From Candidatus Izemoplasma sp. (GTDB lineage: Bacteria > Bacillota_I > Bacilli_A > Izemoplasmatales > Izemoplasmataceae), in contig JAIPGE010000046.1 of NCBI GenBank assembly GCA_021736285.1, forward strand, positions 1 through 9,136: a DNA stretch of 9,136 nt, read 5' to 3'. Both the position numbers and the translations under genes were made by a program. Of the stretch, positions 1-6,216 are shown piece after piece. Under the pieces are notes generated by a model, which saw only the letters and a program-made list of their open reading frames with translations, ran no database searches and was not told the DNA's origin. Each line of letters opens with the position of its first letter. Positions within the stretch are counted from its first letter, which is position 1.

Positions 1-1752
1 GTTTGTGATGAACCAACAGGCAACTTAGATGAAGAGACCGCCAAAGATATACTAAATTTGTTGCATGACATTGCCCAAGATAAACTTGTCATTGTTGTGA
101 CCCATAACTTTGAACAAATCAAGCCGTATGTTACCCGGAAAATTCGCCTTTATGATGGTGATATCATTGAAGATGAATCTTTTGAATCACGCACCAATGA
201 TTCACCTAAAATAGATCACACGGCAGTTAAAAGAGTCCCAACAAAAAATCTTTTCACAATGGCGTGGATGATGATTAAAAATATGCCGAAGAAGACATTT
301 TTCAGTTTGCTTATCATCGGCTTTGTGATTCTGTCATTTATGCTTGCTTATGCGACCATGTTAGAAGCAAAAAACACCGCATATCAAGATTCAACACCTT
401 ATTTTGACAACGCAATGAAGCATCGCTTGATTGTGACCAAACCCGATCAAAGTGCTTTTTCAGATTTGGAATTGGCTACGTTACAGAACACTGATGATGT
501 CTTAGAGGTTGTTGAACAAGACATTGTGTTTGATCTTGTCATGGTCCATGGCCATTTTGAACAAGAATTTAATAAAACTGTATTTGATCATTATGTCGTA
601 AAACCAGCAAGCGTATTAAAAGCAAGTAACCTCATCAGCGGACGCTTACCAGAAAACACCAATGAGGTTGTACTTGGTGAAACCGACTTGTTTAATTTAA
701 ACGCAACAATTACCTTATCACCCCGACATATGATTCGCGAAGTTGAAGGAATTTCGACTGATATGTTTAGCAAAAAAGTTGTTGGGTTTGTCAAATCACC
801 AACCTCACTAGAAGATAATAACCATATCTATTATCATCATGATGGACTCACAGAATTAGAATCAGTTGCCAATTATAAACAAGCAACCGTTTATCTAGAT
901 ATTGATAAATTACGTCAGTATGTCCTTATTCCTGATCTTCGAATTGATAATTCATTGAATGATTTAGAAGTCTTAACTTACGATATGATGTTTTTTGATA
1001 TCTGTCGCGACTTTGGGTATAAAGAAGAAGTTATTGATGATTTTGATGCCGGACTCTGTCCAGTTGATGAATTCATTCCTGTCCATGAGTTTTATATGTC
1101 CATCATTACCCGTTTTGAAAACACCCCAGTATCACAAGAAATTGTTATGCTCAGTGAACCGATGGAACCTAATGTCCTTGGCCAAGGAATTTACATGAAT
1201 CAAACAACCTTTGATTACCTGTTTGACGATGACCCTTATCAAGTAACCACGGTTGTCTACGACATGTATGAATCCGTTACTGTAAAAGAAGAACTAGAAC
1301 AAGCAGGGTACAATGTGTTTTATCCAGCAGGTGTGATTGAAGAAGACGATGCATTAGGCATACTCGCCAATAACATCCAATTGTCACTTGGCTTTGTTTT
1401 AGCAACTGTATTGGTGTATTTTGTGGGCTATTTTGTATTGAGAACCCTAACCTATTCAAAACGCAAAGACTACGTTATTTTAAGAAGTATCGGTGCCACC
1501 AAACAAAGTATCTTAACCATGATGTTGTTTGAAATCGTTGCACTGACTCTTTTTGCATTAGCTGTTGTTATTTTAACCCTTTATGGATTGCGGTATCAAT
1601 CACAAATTATCATGGATTATTTGCGGTATTTCACACTAACAGATTTCGCAATTTTGATTATCTCGATGCTCACGATGATGGGCTATATGACATATAGAAT
1701 GAATCACCAGTTGTTTAAACAAACAGTGATTACAAGTTTACGGATTGAGTAG
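1..1752 (+). CDS. ABC transporter, ATPase-permease fusion (MacB/FtsX type), 5'-truncated by window edge
   Basis: This is the C-terminal 583 residues of a fused ABC transporter, read in frame from base 1. The visible ATPase part starts at Walker B/D-loop (CDEPTGNLD, residues 2-10) and has the H-loop (VVTHN, about 36-40). Walker A and the LSGGQ signature lie upstream of the window. After a short linker come one membrane segment (about 100-120), a large extracellular domain (about 121-455) and three more membrane segments (about 461-480, 506-528, 546-564). This is the MacB/FtsX-type permease topology. The extracellular part carries an SGRLPENTNEVVLGE motif, and the TM2-TM3 loop carries RSIGATKQS; both are typical of this permease class. 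The family couples ATP hydrolysis to mechanical work on extracytoplasmic substrates such as peptides or lipoproteins; the substrate here is unknown. The stop codon TAG lies inside the ribosome binding site of the next, paralogous gene, so the two are co-transcribed and probably partner each other. Confidence 0.95.
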   Translation, partial: VCDEPTGNLDEETAKDILNLLHDIAQDKLVIVVTHNFEQIKPYVTRKIRLYDGDIIEDESFESRTNDSPKIDHTAVKRVPTKNLFTMAWMMIKNMPKKTFFSLLIIGFVILSFMLAYATMLEAKNTAYQDSTPYFDNAMKHRLIVTKPDQSAFSDLELATLQNTDDVLEVVEQDIVFDLVMVHGHFEQEFNKTVFDHYVVKPASVLKASNLISGRLPENTNEVVLGETDLFNLNATITLSPRHMIREVEGISTDMFSKKVVGFVKSPTSLEDNNHIYYHHDGLTELESVANYKQATVYLDIDKLRQYVLIPDLRIDNSLNDLEVLTYDMMFFDICRDFGYKEEVIDDFDAGLCPVDEFIPVHEFYMSIITRFENTPVSQEIVMLSEPMEPNVLGQGIYMNQTTFDYLFDDDPYQVTTVVYDMYESVTVKEELEQAGYNVFYPAGVIEEDDALGILANNIQLSLGFVLATVLVYFVGYFVLRTLTYSKRKDYVILRSIGATKQSILTMMLFEIVALTLFALAVVILTLYGLRYQSQIIMDYLRYFTLTDFAILIISMLTMMGYMTYRMNHQLFKQTVITSLRIE

Positions 1753-1761
1753 GTGAGAGTA

Positions 1762-4194
1762 ATGATTAAACTAAAGCAAATTAATAAAGTATATAATAAA
1801 AATAAAAGCAATGAAAACCATGTCTTAAAAGACATTAGTTTAGAGTTACCTAAAAAAGGATTTGTTGTTCTTTTAGGTGAGAGCGGGAGTGGTAAATCCA
1901 CATTACTTAACATGATGAGTGGAATGGATAAACCAACAGTTGGCACAATTCATTTCAAAGACATTATCTTTAACAAATACAACAGTAAACAGTGGACCGA
2001 TCTTAGAAATTATCAAATCGGCTACATTTATCAAAACTTTTTACTCAAAAAAGATGAGACTGTCTTTGATAACATTGCGTTTCAAATTAGACTGAGTACG
2101 ACCCTAGAGAAAAACGAACTCGCTTCACGTGTAACTTATTTGCTTAATCAAGTTGGACTACCTGAAATGGAAAAACGTTACGCCACACAACTTTCAGGCG
2201 GTCAAAAGCAACGCGTTGCGATTGCACGTGCCTTAGCCAATAATCCTGATGTGATTCTAGCCGATGAACCGACAGGTAACTTAGACAGTAAAACCAGTAT
2301 TGATATTATGAACATTTTTAAAGAGATTGCCAAAGATAAATTGGTTGTCTTGGTAACCCATGAAGTCTCTTTAGCAAAATTTTATGCAGACCGGATTGTG
2401 GAAATGCAAAATGGTCAAATTGTGAAAGATGAGCCCAATACCTATCAAGGGAATTTATCAGTAATTCAAGAACATATTATTTACCTTAAAGATTATGATA
2501 AAGCAATCACTTCGACAAACAATACAGAATTAATTACGTACGAAGAAAAAGATGCAGAAACACTTGATGAAATTGGGGTCACGCTTATTAAGCGACATAA
2601 CACGCTGTATGTTAAAGTTGATTCAACAACTTATAAACGGATTAAATATATCAATGATGACTCTGAAATTGAACTTAAAAACATGCATTTTGAAGATGAT
2701 GTGATTACCCCGACATCGTTTGATTATAACAAATTAACAGTGAATCCTAAACGCACCCATATCTTATCGTTTAAAGACAGTTTTCATAATGTCTTAAGCC
2801 GATTAAAAGATGTTAAAACCGGTGGTAAGATGCTCTATGTTGTGTTGGGAATTATCGGGGTATTATTTGCGATTAGTTTTGGCTTAATTGGTAATATTCG
2901 TACTGTCGATGACAGTGAGTTTGCTGATTTTCCAAAGGAATATATTACCGTACACGGACGAGATTGGACGTATACTGATGTGAACGATTTGTCAAAAGTG
3001 GCGGGCGTATCATATGTTAATTTAGTGACCGAACCAATGGTGTTTAACTTTGAGACTGAGCCGTATTACGAAATTATGACATCGATTGAAGTATCTGCCC
3101 ATCCCAGTTTAATCAATGCATTTGATTCTGACACATTGATATATGGTGAGATGCCAACCAATTATGGTGTCATCATTAGTCAAACACTAGCCGATGAAAT
3201 GATCAAAGAATATGGCAATAGAGGCATTGAAACCTATGACGACATTTTACTTACCAGTGTGAAAATGCAAAGTAGTGGACAAGATTTTTATAAAGGTGAC
3301 CAACGCAGTTTTTTATTTTCTGTGTCAGGTATTTCATCTGAACCATCACGCAGTATCTGGATGAAAGAAGAATTAATCTATTCACTTGCAGTTCCAAACT
3401 TAGTGGATTATCGTATTTTAGGCGCTGGACTTGAAATTACATCAGGACGATTACCAGAAAGTTATTCAGAAGTTACAATCAGTGAAGAAAATACAAAAAT
3501 ACGCCAAGAAGTCCCCAGTAGTATTGGTATGTCATCGGGACGTTACAGTGTTGTTGGGACCTATGCTTATCGTGAAAACAACTTGGAATATAACACCAAT
3601 CTCCTGTCATTAAGTCATGTCGATTTTATAAAAATAGTCTTTTTCTATACTACTAAAAACATCTATCCGAACTTTACAATCTTTGTTTATAGCGATGATA
3701 TTGATGAGACATTAGAAACTCTCGAAACAGCTGGCTATAATGCGAGTTATGAGTATGAGACAAAAAGAGAGACATACACATCCTATCAACAAGAAAACAA
3801 TCTTGCATTATATATTACGAGTATCGTTGGGTTAGTGATTGGGGGCATCAGCATATTCTTTATTATGCGCGCGAGCTTACTCTCACGGATTTATGATATT
3901 GCACTATATCGAGCGCTAGGTGTTCATAAAAGTGGCATCTATAAATTGTTCACAATCGAAATAGTGTTAAGAGCGACGTTTAGTGTTTTAATTGGCTTCT
4001 TAGTGACAATGATTTTACTCCTTCGAGCGCAAAGCAATGTTGATCAGTTTGTGACATTTGTTCGCTATCCATTTGGCTTAACCAGCATGGGTATTCTAGG
4101 AATGTATGGTCTTTTGTTGTTCTTTGGATTATTACCGATTGCGTTTCAATTACACAAAACACCATCAGAGTTATTTAAGCAATACGATTTATAA
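1762..4194 (+). CDS. ABC transporter, ATPase-permease fusion (MacB/FtsX type), complete
   Basis: A complete 810-residue paralogue of the preceding gene. The ATPase domain (about 1-225) has Walker A GESGSGKST (39-47), a Q-loop (YIYQNFLL), signature LSGGQKQR (144-151), Walker B VILADE (164-169) and the H-loop histidine (200). All catalytic elements are intact and of the LolD/MacB type. Residues about 226-355 form an extra soluble, strand-rich cytosolic region absent at this size from the upstream gene. TM1 is about 356-377, followed by an extracellular domain of about 300 residues with two GRLP-like motifs (YGEMPTNYGVIIS and SGRLPESYSEVTIS). TM2-TM4 are about 682-703, 728-754 and 773-796, with the coupling loop RALGVHKSGIYK between TM2 and TM3. 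I chose ATG 1762 because AGGTGAG (1751-1757) is the Shine-Dalgarno sequence; the in-frame GTG at 1753 lies within it. The gap to the upstream stop is 9 nt. A strong terminator begins at the stop codon. A heterodimeric exporter with the upstream protein is likely but inferred; the substrate is unknown. Confidence 0.95.
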   Translation: MIKLKQINKVYNKNKSNENHVLKDISLELPKKGFVVLLGESGSGKSTLLNMMSGMDKPTVGTIHFKDIIFNKYNSKQWTDLRNYQIGYIYQNFLLKKDETVFDNIAFQIRLSTTLEKNELASRVTYLLNQVGLPEMEKRYATQLSGGQKQRVAIARALANNPDVILADEPTGNLDSKTSIDIMNIFKEIAKDKLVVLVTHEVSLAKFYADRIVEMQNGQIVKDEPNTYQGNLSVIQEHIIYLKDYDKAITSTNNTELITYEEKDAETLDEIGVTLIKRHNTLYVKVDSTTYKRIKYINDDSEIELKNMHFEDDVITPTSFDYNKLTVNPKRTHILSFKDSFHNVLSRLKDVKTGGKMLYVVLGIIGVLFAISFGLIGNIRTVDDSEFADFPKEYITVHGRDWTYTDVNDLSKVAGVSYVNLVTEPMVFNFETEPYYEIMTSIEVSAHPSLINAFDSDTLIYGEMPTNYGVIISQTLADEMIKEYGNRGIETYDDILLTSVKMQSSGQDFYKGDQRSFLFSVSGISSEPSRSIWMKEELIYSLAVPNLVDYRILGAGLEITSGRLPESYSEVTISEENTKIRQEVPSSIGMSSGRYSVVGTYAYRENNLEYNTNLLSLSHVDFIKIVFFYTTKNIYPNFTIFVYSDDIDETLETLETAGYNASYEYETKRETYTSYQQENNLALYITSIVGLVIGGISIFFIMRASLLSRIYDIALYRALGVHKSGIYKLFTIEIVLRATFSVLIGFLVTMILLLRAQSNVDQFVTFVRYPFGLTSMGILGMYGLLLFFGLLPIAFQLHKTPSELFKQYDL

Positions 4195-4229
4195 AAAGAA
4201 TACCACGCGTTCGGCGTGGTATTCTTTTT
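4193..4229. terminator. Bidirectional intrinsic terminator closing the ABC operon
   Basis: A perfect 16-bp stem (4193-4208 with 4214-4229) encloses the 5-nt loop GTTCG. The GC-rich core ACCACGC/GCGTGGT is flanked by an A-run on the left and a T-run on the right. It starts inside the TAA stop codon of the ABC gene. The flanking runs would give a U-tail to transcripts in either direction. Confidence 0.93.
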
Positions 4230-4242
4230 AATAACGATAAAA

Positions 4243-4261
4243 AAACCTGCTAGGCAGGTTT
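4243..4261 (-). terminator. Intrinsic terminator of the minus-strand membrane-protein gene
   Basis: An 8-bp stem AAACCTGC/GCAGGTTT (4243-4250 with 4254-4261) has a 3-nt loop. Read on the minus strand it is followed by a run of T (plus-strand A-run 4239-4245). The stem overlaps the TAA stop codon (4260-4262) of the minus-strand gene. It lies 13 nt from the ABC terminator, so the convergent genes are separated by two back-to-back hairpins. Confidence 0.85.
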
Positions 4262-4640
4262 ATAGAACATAAAGTATAGCTGTTGTAATTATTCCAGCGA
4301 TAGATAAGAACATAAAGGCATAAATTCTTAATATTCGGGGATACGAAACCAATTGTTTTAATGCATTTGTATTGGTATTATCTTGTTTGTTCAATGCGTC
4401 GGCGATATAAAATGTTGCGGGATTTTGCAGGGCGAAAAGTTGTCTCATCGTCATGTTGTTTGATTCATTATTAACATATCTCAATATAAGATAAAATGTT
4501 GTTAATACATTACCAAGTGTCATTAAGAATACCACATCAATAACATAGCTATCACTGTCAACTGCAAATCCAGCCGCAGCCAAATAGAGAATCACATTAA
4601 CAAGAACCACAACACTCAATGCTTTTATTAAATTCATCAT
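4260..4640 (-). CDS. Small membrane protein of unknown function (126 aa)
   Basis: I do not recognise this protein. It has three hydrophobic segments (about 5-25, 34-54 and 104-126). Between the second and third lies a polar stretch of about 50 residues, rich in Asn/Gln/Thr (for example NNESNNMTMRQ and NKQDNTNTN), which would sit on one side of the membrane. Two ATG codons are adjacent (4640-4638 and 4637-4635); the AAAGGG Shine-Dalgarno sequence lies 5 and 8 nt upstream of them respectively, so either can be the start. It lies downstream of the CmpB-like membrane gene on the same strand with a 58-nt AT-rich gap that holds a plausible promoter. It could thus be transcribed with that gene or alone. 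A dedicated hairpin terminator overlaps its stop, supporting a real gene. Function cannot be inferred from sequence alone. Confidence 0.8.
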   Translation of the reverse strand: MMNLIKALSVVVLVNVILYLAAAGFAVDSDSYVIDVVFLMTLGNVLTTFYLILRYVNNESNNMTMRQLFALQNPATFYIADALNKQDNTNTNALKQLVSYPRILRIYAFMFLSIAGIITTAILYVL

Positions 4641-4673
4641 ATCAACCCTTTCATAACCATATATTACCTTAAT

Positions 4674-4702
4674 ATTATAAAAAATTCAATAAATTATTTT
4701 AA
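4674..4702 (-). promoter_or_regulatory. Candidate promoter for the 126-aa membrane protein gene
   Basis: On the minus strand a perfect -10 TATAAT (4679-4674) is preceded, after 17 nt, by TTAAAA (4702-4697), which matches the -35 consensus at four of six positions. The -35 overlaps the stop codon of the upstream minus-strand gene. The region is very AT-rich, so chance matches are possible. Confidence 0.45.
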
Positions 4703-5205
4703 ATTATACGGATTATTGTATAAACACTATCAACAAAGAACAATAGAAACGCTAAGTAGGTAATATATTTTGGTGTGAGCCGGTACAATGAAGCAATAAA
4801 AGGATGAAGCAATAGAATCGTAAGAAATGATCCAAACCCAAACAATGTTGTCGGAAGTAAACAAACAAAAGGTGATTGACAGGTAAAGAATGCATTATAA
4901 TTCCAAAGGATATCACCTGTTAAAATCTCATTTCCATAGCCTGTGAATGCCTCACTGAGGGCAGTTGTTATAATTGCTACAATCAGTAATGCAATCAGTT
5001 TTAAGAAATGTGTTGGGATAACGCGTTTGATGAGTTGTTCATAAATGACAATCGCGAGTACAATACCACTGCCATATAAAGGTTGCCAAGGCCCAACCAA
5101 GACAGAATTATCAAGTGGATAACCAAATGCAAAAAGATTAATAACACGCTCTAAAATAAAGCCTAAAATAGAATATAAAACAAGATAATATAGATAGCGT
5201 TTCAA
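4699..5205 (-). CDS. CmpB-like multi-spanning membrane protein (PF06541-type, putative ABC-transporter type IV)
   Basis: A 168-residue protein with about five membrane segments (about 4-24, 42-59, 65-87, 114-137, 144-165). The pattern GFILERV near the N-terminus, GPWQPLYGSG (38-47), a Ser-Glu in the third segment, and LWNYN (100-104) followed by an SPFVCLLPTTLFG stretch resembles the conserved blocks of the CmpB/'putative ABC-transporter type IV' family. In that family these blocks appear roughly as WxYE, GPxxPxYGxG and LWDYS. The family has no firmly established function and no ATPase is encoded beside it here. I place the start at TTG 5205-5203: AGGATGTGATC (5219-5209) matches the full anti-Shine-Dalgarno complement AGGAGGTGATC at all but one base, with 8 nt spacing. 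The longer reading from GTG 5214 would put the start codon inside that ribosome binding site. It is transcribed divergently from cvfB. Confidence 0.8.
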   Translation of the reverse strand: MKRYLYYLVLYSILGFILERVINLFAFGYPLDNSVLVGPWQPLYGSGIVLAIVIYEQLIKRVIPTHFLKLIALLIVAIITTALSEAFTGYGNEILTGDILWNYNAFFTCQSPFVCLLPTTLFGFGSFLTILLLHPFIASLYRLTPKYITYLAFLLFFVDSVYTIIRII

Positions 5206-5208
5206 TGA

Positions 5209-5219
5209 GATCACATCCT
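5209..5219 (-). promoter_or_regulatory. Strong extended ribosome binding site deciding a TTG start
   Basis: On the minus strand, AGGATGTGATC differs at a single base from AGGAGGTGATC, the full complement of the 3' end of 16S rRNA. An 8-nt spacer from the AGGATG core leads to TTG at 5205. This argues against the GTG at 5214, which is part of the site. Confidence 0.65.
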
Positions 5220-5227
5220 TTTATCCC

Positions 5228-5236
5228 ATTATAACA
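5228..5236 (-). promoter_or_regulatory. Extended -10 promoter element of the CmpB-like gene
   Basis: TGTTATAAT on the minus strand is a TGn-extended perfect -10 (TATAAT at 5233-5228). No good -35 lies at 16-18 nt; TTAACA at 5258-5253 is 19 nt away. The transcript would start around 5221, at the edge of the ribosome binding site, giving a very short leader. Confidence 0.5.
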
Positions 5237-5242
5237 AAAAGA

Positions 5243-5271
5243 TTGACAATTGTGTTAAATAGTATCATAAT
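5243..5271 (+). promoter_or_regulatory. Strong sigma-A-like promoter of cvfB
   Basis: A perfect -35 TTGACA (5243-5248) is followed by an optimal 17-nt spacer and -10 CATAAT (5266-5271, five of six matches). Transcription would begin near 5278, giving a leader of about 30 nt before the ATG at 5309. Confidence 0.8.
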
Positions 5272-5308
5272 AAAGCAAGATTTGTTATAATTAATTGAGG
5301 TGAAAACA

Positions 5309-6166
5309 ATGGAATTAAAACTAGGAGACTATAATACGTTGAGTGTGTTAAGAGAAACACCATTTGCGTATATCTTAACCAATGGAGAAGATGAAGTCTT
5401 TTTACATAAAAATCAAGCGACTGATACGCTCAATCCGGCGGATGATGTTAAAGTCTTTTTATATTATGATAATCAAAAACGGGTAACCGCAACGATGAAT
5501 ATGCCGATTTTAGATCAAATAAACCCCAACTTTGCAAAAGTTGTTGGTGTGCATCGTAAACTTGGTATCTTTTTAGATATCGGACTGCGCAAAGATTTAT
5601 TGTTGAGTATTGATGATTTGCCCCCATTATTAGAAGAATGGCCAAAAGAAAATGATGAGATTTTTGTGAAAATAAAAGTGTCAGCCAATCAACTCACAGC
5701 AAAACGGATTAATCGCTTTGACATACAAGATTATTTAATACCTACAGAGCCATTAAATGAAGGTGATGAAGTAGAAGTAATTAAAATTTATCAAGCAGAA
5801 GAGGGCGCTGTCTTTATTACTAGAGAGGGACACAGAATCTTTATCTATGGCAAACACATGCGCCAAAAATACCGGCTTGGTGAAACAGCAACCATGACAA
5901 TTACAATCGTTAAAGACAACTTTTCCTATAACGCAACAATGATCGAACAAAAAGAATTAATGCTTGAAGATGATGCGTCTATCTTATTAGAATACTTATA
6001 TACACACGACGGTGTCATGCCATTTACCGACAAATCATCACCTAATGCAATTAAAGATACCTTTCATATGTCAAAAAGTGCCTTTAAAAGAGCATTAGGA
6101 ACGCTTTATAAAAACCAGCAAGTAATATTAGAAAAAGACCAAACACGTCTAAAAGAAGTTGAATAA
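5309..6166 (+). CDS. cvfB: S1-domain RNA-binding regulator CvfB (YitL family)
   Basis: A 285-residue cytosolic protein with the CvfB/YitL architecture. It has tandem S1-like OB folds (about 1-62, 70-133 with GVHRKLGIFLDIGLRKDLLLS-like S1 signature around 80-100, and 150-215). A C-terminal winged helix (about 220-284) contains the family-diagnostic MPFTDKSSP (237-245) and MSKSAFKRALG (254-264). Length matches the family. Homologues include B. subtilis YitL and S. aureus CvfB, an RNA-binding protein affecting virulence-gene expression; the direct RNA targets are not defined here. I chose ATG 5309 because GAGG (5297-5300) lies 8 nt upstream; the in-frame GTG at 5300 is part of the Shine-Dalgarno sequence. 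A strong promoter precedes it. It is followed after 50 nt, without a terminator, by the YebC-family gene, so both probably share read-through transcription. The pairing suggests a role in RNA or translation control. Confidence 0.93.
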   Translation: MELKLGDYNTLSVLRETPFAYILTNGEDEVFLHKNQATDTLNPADDVKVFLYYDNQKRVTATMNMPILDQINPNFAKVVGVHRKLGIFLDIGLRKDLLLSIDDLPPLLEEWPKENDEIFVKIKVSANQLTAKRINRFDIQDYLIPTEPLNEGDEVEVIKIYQAEEGAVFITREGHRIFIYGKHMRQKYRLGETATMTITIVKDNFSYNATMIEQKELMLEDDASILLEYLYTHDGVMPFTDKSSPNAIKDTFHMSKSAFKRALGTLYKNQQVILEKDQTRLKEVE

Positions 6167-6187
6167 AATACAAGAATGCTTTATAAT
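6159..6187 (+). promoter_or_regulatory. Candidate promoter of the yebC-family gene
   Basis: TTGAAT (6159-6164) and a perfect TATAAT (6182-6187) are separated by exactly 17 nt. The -35 overlaps the last codon and stop of cvfB. Transcription would start near 6194, leaving a short leader to the ATG at 6217. Confidence 0.6.
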
Positions 6188-6216
6188 ATCTATGATAATG
6201 TAAAGAGGTGAGCCCG

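Larger units (their letters stand above)
5228..5291. repeat. 11-bp inverted repeat flanking the divergent promoter region
   Basis: The left arm (5228-5238) is the exact reverse complement of the right arm TTTGTTATAAT (5281-5291), with 42 nt between them. Each arm contains an extended -10-like TGTTATAAT oriented toward the nearer gene. The arms could be paired promoter elements or two half-sites of an operator. Confidence 0.55.

Noticed and set aside
591..794. Minus-strand open frame of 67 codons inside the first ABC gene
   Set aside because: It lies fully within a clear coding region, has no ribosome binding site of note and no recognisable protein features.
995..1198. Plus-strand alternative frame inside the first ABC gene
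   Set aside because: It overlaps the conserved extracellular domain coding frame; the composition is that of an out-of-frame shadow.
1704..1946. Minus-strand open frame across the junction of the two ABC genes
   Set aside because: It is antisense to the Walker A region and to the inter-gene ribosome binding site; it is explained by the real genes.
5215..5308. Riboswitch or attenuator in the cvfB leader
   Set aside because: The expected leader is only about 30 nt, too short for a riboswitch, and it shows no terminator-like hairpin.
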